Shown one piece after another: positions 5,563 through 10,936 of a stretch of 10,936 bases of DNA; the stretch's first letter is position 1, and each line of letters begins with the position of its first letter. The notes beneath the pieces are model-generated. The model searched no databases. It worked only from the letters and a program-made list of their open reading frames with translations, and was not told the origin of the DNA. The position numbers and the translations under genes were made by a program. Source of the stretch: Bacillota bacterium (GTDB lineage: Bacteria; Bacillota; Clostridia; Oscillospirales; Oscillospiraceae). The stretch is from contig JAJUHD010000079.1 in NCBI GenBank assembly GCA_029268085.1, positions 1 through 10,936 of the forward strand. The letters are read 5' to 3'.

Positions 5563-7368
5563 ATGACAGATCAGAACAAAATCAGGAATTTTTCGATAAT
5601 CGCCCATATCGACCACGGCAAATCGACGCTTGCCGACCGTCTTCTCGAAAAGTGCGGAGCTGTGGACAGCCGCGAAGTGACCCCGCAGATGCTCGATAAT
5701 ATGGAGCTTGAGCGTGAGCGCGGCATCACTATCAAGGCACGCGCCGTGGGGCTGTCTTATAAGGCACAGGACGGCGATACCTATACGCTCAACCTCATCG
5801 ATACTCCTGGACATGTGGACTTCAACTACGAAGTCTCGCGCTCGCTTGCCGCCTGCGAAGGAGCGCTTCTCGTTGTCGATGCAAGCCAGGGCATTGAGGC
5901 GCAGACGCTTGCAAACACCTATCTTGCAATCGAGCATAATCTCGAAGTATTGCCCGTAATCAACAAGATCGATCTGCCGAGTGCAGATCCCCTGCGCACA
6001 AAGACGGAGATTGAGGATATAATCGGCATACCCGCACTCGATGCTCCGGAAATAAGCGCAAAAAACGGTGTCAATATTGACGCCGTGCTTGAGGAAATCG
6101 TGAAAAAAGTCCCCGCGCCGAAGGGCGACCCGAACGCTCCCCTGCGCGCGCTCATCTTCGACAGCCAGTACGACAGCTACCGCGGCGTGATCGTGCTGAT
6201 GCGTATTGTGGACGGCATAATCAAGCGCGACATGAACATTCAAATGATGGCCTCCGGCGCGAAATATAAGGTTGTTGATGTCGGCCATTTGCGTCCCTTC
6301 GGTCTTGACCCCTGCGAGGAGCTTTCCGCCGGCGACGTCGGTTATTTCACGGCGAGCATTAAGACCGTCTCCGATACTCAGGTCGGCGACACTGTTACCG
6401 GCTCAGATAATCCGGCGAAGGAACCGATGCCCGGCTACCGTCCCGCGCAGCCCATGGTCTTTTCGGGTATTTATCCTGCGGACGGAGCTAAATATCCGGA
6501 CCTGCGCGACGCTCTCGAAAAGCTCAAGCTCAACGATGCCGCCCTGCAATATGAGCCTGAATCCTCGGCTGCGCTCGGCTTCGGCTTCCGCTGCGGCTTC
6601 CTTGGTCTCCTTCACATGGAAATTATACAGGAGCGTCTCGAGCGCGAATACAACCTAGACCTCATAACGACCGCACCGAGCGTCATCTATCATGTCCTTA
6701 AAACCGACGGTGAGATGCTCATCGTCGATAACCCCCTCAACTACCCCGATCCGGTCAATATCGAGCATGCCGAGGAGCCTTTCGTCAGCGCCTCGATCAT
6801 AACGCCGCCCGAATACGTCGGCAATATAATGGAGCTGTGTCAGGACCGGCGCGGCGAGTACAAGAACATGACCTATCTTGACGAATCCCGCATCGAACTG
6901 CACTATGACATGCCGCTTAACGAAATCATTTACGACTTCTTTGACGCGCTTAAGGCGCGTACGCGCGGCTATGCCTCATTGGATTACGAGCTCTCCGGCT
7001 ACCGTGAGAGCAGCCTTGTAAAGCTCGACGTGCTTCTGAACGGCGAAGTAATTGATGCGCTGAGCTTCATCGTCCATAAGGACAAGGCCTACCCTAGAGC
7101 GCGCAAGATAGTTGAAAAACTCAAGGATAATATTCCGCGTCAGCTCTTTGAGGTTCCCGTGCAGGCCGCTATCGGCGGTAAGATAATCGCGCGCGAGACC
7201 ATCAAGGCCATGCGCAAGGATGTTCTTGCCAAGTGCTACGGCGGCGACATCACAAGAAAAAAGAAGCTTCTTGAAAAGCAGAAGGAAGGCAAAAAGCGAA
7301 TGCGCTCGCTTGGCTCCGTCTCCGTTCCTCAGGAGGCTTTTATGGCCGTATTGAAGCTGGACGAATAA
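5563..7368 (+). CDS. lepA: Elongation factor 4 (LepA), ribosomal back-translocating GTPase
   Basis: LepA is a cytoplasmic translational GTPase that binds the ribosome and affects translocation and ribosome assembly, mostly under stress. All GTPase motifs are present: AHIDHGKST (14-22), RERGITIKA (51-59), DTPGHVDF (80-87) and NKID (134-137). EF-G-like domains follow (GFGFRCGFLGLLHMEI, about 344-359). The protein closes with the LepA-specific C-terminal region, GGDITRKKKLLEKQKEGKKR (about 565-584) and a basic tail. The 601 residues match the family length of about 600. The ribosome site TTGGAG (5550-5555) lies 7 bases before ATG 5563. It may be read from the promoter at 4992-5020 together with the regulator, because no terminator is visible in the 67-base gap; a separate weak promoter in this AT-rich gap cannot be excluded. 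In many Bacillota lepA is followed by hemW and hrcA; here a convergent mntP follows instead. Confidence 0.98.
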   Translation: MTDQNKIRNFSIIAHIDHGKSTLADRLLEKCGAVDSREVTPQMLDNMELERERGITIKARAVGLSYKAQDGDTYTLNLIDTPGHVDFNYEVSRSLAACEGALLVVDASQGIEAQTLANTYLAIEHNLEVLPVINKIDLPSADPLRTKTEIEDIIGIPALDAPEISAKNGVNIDAVLEEIVKKVPAPKGDPNAPLRALIFDSQYDSYRGVIVLMRIVDGIIKRDMNIQMMASGAKYKVVDVGHLRPFGLDPCEELSAGDVGYFTASIKTVSDTQVGDTVTGSDNPAKEPMPGYRPAQPMVFSGIYPADGAKYPDLRDALEKLKLNDAALQYEPESSAALGFGFRCGFLGLLHMEIIQERLEREYNLDLITTAPSVIYHVLKTDGEMLIVDNPLNYPDPVNIEHAEEPFVSASIITPPEYVGNIMELCQDRRGEYKNMTYLDESRIELHYDMPLNEIIYDFFDALKARTRGYASLDYELSGYRESSLVKLDVLLNGEVIDALSFIVHKDKAYPRARKIVEKLKDNIPRQLFEVPVQAAIGGKIIARETIKAMRKDVLAKCYGGDITRKKKLLEKQKEGKKRMRSLGSVSVPQEAFMAVLKLDE

Positions 7369-7376
7369 AGAAGCAG

Positions 7377-7397
7377 GGCGGGTTAAAATGACCCGCC
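7377..7397. terminator. Hairpin between convergent lepA and mntP
   Basis: GGCGGGT (7377-7383) pairs with ACCCGCC (7391-7397) around a 7-base loop, with a possible extra T-G pair inside. It lies 8 bases after the lepA stop and 10 bases beyond the mntP stop. Neither side has a clean T run, so it is a weaker terminator than the other two convergent ones, but its place fits that role for both strands. Confidence 0.55.
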
Positions 7398-7407
7398 TTG
7401 AATATAA

Positions 7408-7989
7408 TCATTTTAGAAATACGCCCTCAATCAGCAGTTTAATGCCGATACCGATGAGCACCAGCCCTCCCGCTATTCCGGCCGTCCTGCCCGAGCCCTT
7501 TGGAAGCTTTGTACAGAGCAGGCCACCCAGAGAGCAGATTATAAACGTCGTGACACCGATTATTACGCAGGGCAGGAAAACACTTGATTCATTAAAGGCA
7601 AAGCTGACCCCGACCGCAAGCGCGTCGATGCTCGTTGCAATTGCAAGCACAATCGCCTTAGGATGGCTGAATGCACGAAAAGGCCCTCCGTCATTTTCGC
7701 TTTCATCCCTGCCCTTTGCAACGTCGGCAAGCATTTTACCGCCGATAAAAGCAAGCATAAAAAAGCTGATGTAGGGACCTAGCGACATTATCTTCCAGCT
7801 TACCGTTCCGGCCAGATAAAAGCCGATAAGCGGCATCAGAGCCTGAAAGCTTCCAAAATATACTGAATGAGTAAGCGCGTTTTTCAGCCTGTTTTTCGGA
7901 CAGGCAAGTCCCTCACCCACGGTCACGGCGAAAGCATCCGCCGAGAGGCTCGCGCCCAAAAGTATGTCGGTCAATATCTCTTCAAGCAT
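7408..7989 (-). CDS. mntP: MntP-family manganese efflux pump
   Basis: This 193-residue membrane protein fits the MntP (formerly DUF204/YebN) family of Mn2+ exporters. About six hydrophobic segments cover most of the sequence. The family's internal duplication is visible: SADAFAV (16-22) in the first half and TSIDALAVGVSFAF (119-132) in the second, with the paired membrane aspartates D18 and D122 that correspond to residues needed for export in E. coli MntP. A cytoplasmic loop between them (about 92-110) is rich in D, E, G and S. GGAGG (7996-8000 on this strand) is 6 bases before the ATG. Family members are often controlled by a yybP-ykoY manganese riboswitch, but only 37 bases separate this gene from divergent tadA, so no such leader fits unless transcription begins inside tadA. 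Manganese as substrate is inferred from the family. Confidence 0.92.
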   Translation of the reverse strand: MLEEILTDILLGASLSADAFAVTVGEGLACPKNRLKNALTHSVYFGSFQALMPLIGFYLAGTVSWKIMSLGPYISFFMLAFIGGKMLADVAKGRDESENDGGPFRAFSHPKAIVLAIATSIDALAVGVSFAFNESSVFLPCVIIGVTTFIICSLGGLLCTKLPKGSGRTAGIAGGLVLIGIGIKLLIEGVFLK

Positions 7990-8026
7990 CGGTTTCCTCC
8001 AAGTATAATTGATAAAGGGGATCGTT

Positions 8027-8476
8027 ATGGAACACGAAAAATATATGCGTCACGCAATAGTGCAGGCGCAAAGGGCTTTTGACGCAGGCGAGATACCGGT
8101 CGGCTGCGTGATCGTCGATAAGGACGGCAGAATTATCGGACGCGGCCAGAACACCCGAGAGCGTACCCGCTCGGCTCTCGGTCACGCGGAACTCGCGGCA
8201 ATAGACGAAGCCTGCCGCGCGACGGGTGACTGGCGGCTTGAGGGCTGTACGCTGTATGTGACGCTCGAGCCCTGTCCGATGTGCACGGGAGCGATAATAA
8301 ACGCCCGCATACCCTGCGTCGTTTTCGGCGCGAGGGAAGAGAATTTCGGCTCCTGCGGCAGCGTTATAGATCTTTTTTCCGAGCGTTACGGACATCATCC
8401 CGCGGTCTATGCAGGCGTACTCGAAAACGAGTGTACCACACTTCTGACGGATTTTTTCAGGAAAATACGGAAATAA
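8027..8476 (+). CDS. tadA: tRNA-specific adenosine-34 deaminase
   Basis: TadA converts adenosine to inosine at the wobble position of tRNA-Arg(ACG), allowing it to read CGU, CGC and CGA. The 149-residue protein has the zinc-dependent deaminase signature: H53 and the proton-shuttling E55 in GHAELAA, then PCPMC (82-86) with zinc ligands C83 and C86. The N-terminal MRHAIVQAQRAFDAGEIPVG (7-26) and the C-terminal ENFGSCGSVIDLF (105-117) are also typical of TadA rather than of cytidine or guanine deaminases. ATG 8027 is chosen with the ribosome site AAAGGGG (8014-8020) 6 bases upstream; an in-frame TTG at 8009 would put that site inside the gene. A hairpin terminator follows just after the stop. 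Confidence 0.94.
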   Translation: MEHEKYMRHAIVQAQRAFDAGEIPVGCVIVDKDGRIIGRGQNTRERTRSALGHAELAAIDEACRATGDWRLEGCTLYVTLEPCPMCTGAIINARIPCVVFGAREENFGSCGSVIDLFSERYGHHPAVYAGVLENECTTLLTDFFRKIRK

Positions 8477-8483
8477 AAGAATA

Positions 8484-8520
8484 AAAAACACCGTTTCCCC
8501 GTTTGGGAAACGGTGTTTTT
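8484..8520. terminator. Bidirectional terminator between tadA and the phosphoribosyltransferase gene
   Basis: A perfect 16-bp stem (AAAAACACCGTTTCCC at 8484-8499 with its complement at 8505-8520) encloses the loop CGTTT. The GC-containing core is flanked by A on the left and T on the right, so on either strand the hairpin ends in a T run. It starts 7 bases after the tadA stop and lies 11 bases from the end of the opposing gene. Confidence 0.92.
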
Positions 8521-8531
8521 CAGTTAAGGGC

Positions 8532-9089
8532 TTATTCCTTCGGCGTACCGTCCGCGCTGAAAAGCGGCAGCGGTGCAAGATAGATAACATCGTCACGATT
8601 CTGTGCGTCACCTTCGGCGAGGATAAACATGCGCCCGGCAATGGTGGCGCCCGCCTTTTCTACAAGCTCTTCAACAGCCTTGAGAGATTCGCCAGTGGAT
8701 ATTACGTCGTCTACGATGAGGATGCGTTTTCCGCGCATCAGCTCGGCATCCGCCTTGTCAAGAACCAGCTTCTGCACCTTCTCCGTGGTGATGGATTTTA
8801 CCTCCACCTCGAATACGCCCGTCATATACAGCTTAGGGGATTTGCGGGCAAGAAAATATTTGTTGCTTCCGCTCTGACGCGCCATTTCGTAGAGAAGCGG
8901 TATGCTCTTTGCCTCCGGAGCGATTATGTAGTCGTATTCCGGGGCCCTTTTCAAAAGCTCGGCCGCACAGTGGACAGTAAGCTCCACATCACCGAATATA
9001 ACAAATGCACCGATGTAAACATCGTCGGAAACGCGGCAGATAGGCAGCTCGCGCTTTAAGCCGGCAATGTCTATCTCATAGGTAAGCAT
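8532..9089 (-). CDS. Type I phosphoribosyltransferase, adenine phosphoribosyltransferase-like
   Basis: This 185-residue cytoplasmic protein has the PRPP-binding signature of type I phosphoribosyltransferases, RILIVDDVISTGES (122-135). The hood and flexible loop region follow the pattern of the Apt/Xpt group (COG0503): IIAPEAKSIPLLYEMAR (55-71), then ARKSPKLYM (81-89) and SITT (99-102). Such enzymes join a purine base to PRPP to give a nucleotide (salvage). The FRD-type N-terminal motif of classical adenine phosphoribosyltransferase is not seen, and the base-specificity residues cannot be read with confidence, so adenine as substrate is only likely; xanthine, guanine or a regulatory role are alternatives. 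The ribosome site TTAGGAGG (9097-9104 on this strand) lies 7 bases before the ATG. It has its own upstream promoter and ends at the shared hairpin with tadA. The C-terminus PLPLFSADG (173-181) seems characteristic of this subfamily. Confidence 0.85.
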   Translation of the reverse strand: MLTYEIDIAGLKRELPICRVSDDVYIGAFVIFGDVELTVHCAAELLKRAPEYDYIIAPEAKSIPLLYEMARQSGSNKYFLARKSPKLYMTGVFEVEVKSITTEKVQKLVLDKADAELMRGKRILIVDDVISTGESLKAVEELVEKAGATIAGRMFILAEGDAQNRDDVIYLAPLPLFSADGTPKE

Positions 9090-9149
9090 TAAGCATCCTC
9101 CTAAATTGTTTTTCTGCAGAGACTTATTTAGTTCTGAACAACGGTATCA

Positions 9150-9177
9150 ATTATACATTCATTTTATAAAAAATCAA
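9150..9177 (-). promoter_or_regulatory. Probable promoter for the phosphoribosyltransferase gene
   Basis: On the minus strand TTGATT (9172-9177) is 16 bases from a consensus TATAAT (9150-9155). Transcription would begin near 9143, giving a leader of about 54 bases that I see no structure in. The spacing is one base short of ideal. No clear terminator separates this promoter from cinA upstream, so read-through from cinA is also possible. Confidence 0.5.
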
Positions 9178-9216
9178 TACGAATGAGGTTAACGCCGAAC
9201 GTTTTTCCTGTCAACA

Positions 9217-10494
9217 TTATTTTCTGTGATAATCAACACAGACTGGCAGCCCCGTAAGGTATCTTCTCACCATGTCGAGCGCGCAGTTCGAAGCCAGCGT
9301 CCTGACCCTTGCCCTGCCGAAGCCGGAATTAAGCTGATTGACATAGATGCCGCTTTCGGTTGCAAGCGCTGCAAACACAGTTCCTACAGGGTTCACGCCG
9401 TCGCCTTCAGGCCCCGCGAGCCCCGTCGTTGCTACGGCGAGAGACGATTTGAAAAGTTCTCTTGCCCGTTTCGCCATCTCGGAAGCGACCTCGGCGCTGA
9501 TAACGCCGTATTTTTCTATCAATTCAGCGGGAATACCCAGAACATCTATTTTACTCTCCGTCGCATATGTCACCACTCCGCCCATGAAGACCTTCGACGA
9601 GCCGCGCAGGTCGGTCATGCGCTTCGCAATGAAGCCGCCGGTGCAGCTTTCCGCAGTGCTCAAAGTCATGTTCTTCTCGCTTAGAAGCTCTAAATCTACC
9701 TGCTCCAAGCTCGCAACGTCAATACCGTAGATAATGTCGCCCAGAACGGAGCGGACCTTTTCGATGACGGGCTTCGTCATCTCCTCAGCTTCCTCCAAGG
9801 CCTTCGCTTTAGCGGTAACGCGCAGCATGACCTCGCCCTCCTTGGCATAAGGGGCAAGCGTAGGGTTTTGAAGCTCGTTCATCATATCGCGCAGCTTAGC
9901 TTCGACCGCGCTCTCGCCGCTGCCGACGATGTTCAAATTATGGGACAGAATGACCTCGTCCGAAAGCGCACGGAGATAGGGCATTGCACAGGCCTTGAAC
10001 ATCGCGTTGCACTCGCGCGGAGGCCCGGGCAGCATAACGACGTGCACACCCTTGGCTTTAAAGGCGCAGCCGGGCGCAGTTCCCCATTCATTGTGGAAAA
10101 CCGTGCAGCCGGCGGGCAGATATGCCTGCTGGAGATTGTTCTCGGTCATATAGTCCACGCCGATGACTTCCTTGAAATAGCGCTTCATCTCCTCGGCAAG
10201 CTCCTCATGGAAGACCATCTCAAGGTCAAACGCCTTTGCCAGAACCTGCTTTGTAAGGTCGTCGCAGGTGGGGCCGAGGCCTCCGGTTGTTATAATAATA
10301 TCAGCCCTCGAACGCGCGATATCAACTGCCTTCGCAAGCCTTTCAGGGTTGTCGCCCACAACTGTGTGATAAAAAACGTTGATGCCAAGCTCCGAGAGAT
10401 ATATGGAAATATCCCGTGCGTCCGTATTGGTTGTGTTGCCAAGCAGAAGCTCCGTCCCGACAGACAGTATCTCGGCATTTAGAGTATCCTTCAT
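9217..10494 (-). CDS. cinA: CinA: nicotinamide-nucleotide amidohydrolase with MoCF-like N-domain
   Basis: This 425-residue protein has the two-domain CinA layout and the usual length. The N-terminal MoCF (molybdopterin-binding-like) domain (about 1-170) carries GTELLLGNTTNTDA (13-26) and TTGGLGPTCDDLTK (69-82), and in family members acts as an ADP-ribose type pyrophosphatase. PGPPREC (156-162) lies at its end. The C-terminal PncC amidase domain (about 265-420) has AESCTGG (281-287) with the likely nucleophile S283, GGVVTYATESK (305-315) and TTGLAGPEG (356-364). It deamidates nicotinamide mononucleotide and so recycles NAD by-products. The start is supported by AAGGAAGG (minus strand, 10500-10507) 5 bases before the ATG. 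It is 42 bases downstream of thiI on the same strand, most likely in one operon. In many Bacillota cinA sits next to recA and is linked to competence; recA is not in this window. Confidence 0.96.
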   Translation of the reverse strand: MKDTLNAEILSVGTELLLGNTTNTDARDISIYLSELGINVFYHTVVGDNPERLAKAVDIARSRADIIITTGGLGPTCDDLTKQVLAKAFDLEMVFHEELAEEMKRYFKEVIGVDYMTENNLQQAYLPAGCTVFHNEWGTAPGCAFKAKGVHVVMLPGPPRECNAMFKACAMPYLRALSDEVILSHNLNIVGSGESAVEAKLRDMMNELQNPTLAPYAKEGEVMLRVTAKAKALEEAEEMTKPVIEKVRSVLGDIIYGIDVASLEQVDLELLSEKNMTLSTAESCTGGFIAKRMTDLRGSSKVFMGGVVTYATESKIDVLGIPAELIEKYGVISAEVASEMAKRARELFKSSLAVATTGLAGPEGDGVNPVGTVFAALATESGIYVNQLNSGFGRARVRTLASNCALDMVRRYLTGLPVCVDYHRK

Positions 10495-10536
10495 AAAACC
10501 CTTCCTTTCTGGTTTATGGCACGGGCTGCGTGTCTG

Positions 10537-10936
10537 TTATATGTCGAACCTCACGGTTTTTTTGTTTTGCATTGCTTCGTCCACAAGTGCCTGAACATCA
10601 AGAGCACGCTCAACCTCCAGCACATCCTCAAGCTTCGGCTTCGTCCTCGGGTGCCGCGGGGTGAACACCGTGCAGCAGTCCTCATATGGCAGTATTGATG
10701 TCTCGAAAGTTCCTATCCTGCGGGCTATCTGTACGATGTCCGTCTTGTCCATGCCTATAAGAGGGCGCAGGACCGGCAGGGATACGCACTCCTCCGTAAC
10801 GCGGAGAGCCTCCATGGTCTGGCTTGCGACCTGACCGAGATTTTCACCCGTTACGAGCGCCTTGCAGCCGTTCTGTATCGCGATCTCCTCTGAGATGCGC
10901 ATCATGAAGCGGCGCATTATAAGCGTAAAATACTCC
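10537..10936 (-). CDS. thiI: tRNA 4-thiouridine synthase ThiI, C-terminal part (5' end outside the window)
   Basis: The reading frame is open from the right edge to TAA at 10537-10539, giving about 132 residues of the ThiI C-terminus; the start lies beyond 10936. ThiI adenylates uridine 8 of tRNA and transfers sulfur to make 4-thiouridine, and in some bacteria also supplies sulfur for the thiamin thiazole. The visible part is the end of the PP-loop adenylation domain: MRRFMMRISEEIA, then GENLGQVASQT, SLPVLRPLIGMDK, and PYEDCCTVFTPRHPRTKP with the conserved double cysteine. Only about 35 residues follow, so there is no rhodanese domain, as in B. subtilis ThiI; such proteins are thought to take sulfur directly from a dedicated cysteine desulfurase, often encoded next to them. 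The short spacing to cinA indicates joint transcription. Confidence 0.95.
   Translation of the reverse strand, partial: EYFTLIMRRFMMRISEEIAIQNGCKALVTGENLGQVASQTMEALRVTEECVSLPVLRPLIGMDKTDIVQIARRIGTFETSILPYEDCCTVFTPRHPRTKPKLEDVLEVERALDVQALVDEAMQNKKTVRFDI

Noticed and set aside
5455..6288. 277-codon open frame on the minus strand over the start of lepA
   Set aside because: It lies almost wholly antisense to conserved LepA GTPase motifs, has no ribosome site of the kind seen elsewhere, and its composition is that of a reverse-frame shadow.
8004..8009. TATAAT as the tadA promoter -10 box
   Set aside because: The -35 position holds only a weak match and transcription would start within the ribosome site region, leaving a leader of about 10 bases; not strong enough to list as a feature.
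7982..8641. 219-codon minus-strand open frame across tadA, the terminator and the phosphoribosyltransferase end
   Set aside because: It runs through a strong hairpin terminator and overlaps two clear genes; no recognisable domain.
9181..9216. Possible terminator after cinA
   Set aside because: Only a 4-bp stem around AACG and CGTT can be drawn, without a following T run, so I do not call a terminator here.
9868..10482. 204-codon plus-strand open frame inside cinA
   Set aside because: Antisense to conserved CinA motifs, with no ribosome site or family resemblance.

Overview
The window looks like ordinary chromosomal DNA from a Gram-positive anaerobe of the class Clostridia (Bacillota), possibly near the Ruminococcaceae/Oscillospiraceae. 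This placement is inference. It rests on strong AGGAGG ribosome binding sites before most genes, the UPF0735 ACT protein next to homoserine dehydrogenase, a ThiI that ends without a rhodanese domain, an HtrA anchored by one transmembrane segment with a long cytoplasmic tail, and moderate to high GC. There are no mobile elements, CRISPR arrays, rRNA or tRNA genes. No gene-free stretch exceeds 300 bases; the longest are 157-375 and 4827-5054.

Layout. (1) The window opens with the last 51 codons of an unidentified membrane protein (1-156), closed by a perfect hairpin terminator. (2) A rightward operon (376-3303) runs from a good promoter at 301-329 through an HTH-ACT protein (UPF0735/PheB-like), homoserine dehydrogenase and aspartate kinase. 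It is the entry and branch point of the aspartate amino-acid pathway, and ends at a bidirectional hairpin. (3) A leftward HtrA/DegP-type protease (3381-4826) is divergent from a small XRE-type regulator (5055-5495), followed by lepA (5563-7368). The spacer between htrA and the regulator carries two promoters and two clear palindromes. (4) A leftward mntP-like manganese exporter (7408-7989) sits head to head with tadA (8027-8476), with 37 bases between them. (5) Three leftward genes follow: a type I phosphoribosyltransferase with its own promoter (8532-9089), cinA (9217-10494), and the 3' part of thiI running off the right edge (10537-10936).

How it works together. The left half makes aspartyl-phosphate (aspartate kinase) and homoserine (homoserine dehydrogenase). 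Control is probably by amino-acid binding to ACT domains, since the roughly 40-base leader has no room for a lysine riboswitch or T-box. The middle and right are housekeeping: surface protein quality control, a translation GTPase, metal export, tRNA wobble editing (TadA), tRNA 4-thiouridine formation (ThiI), purine-type salvage and NMN deamidation (CinA). All three convergent gene pairs meet at a hairpin that can serve both strands.

I found no convincing undescribed system. The points most worth a second look are a probable internal translation start in the aspartate kinase gene, the palindromes in the htrA leader, and a homoserine dehydrogenase whose C-terminal ACT domain is hard to recognise while a separate ACT protein is encoded just upstream.
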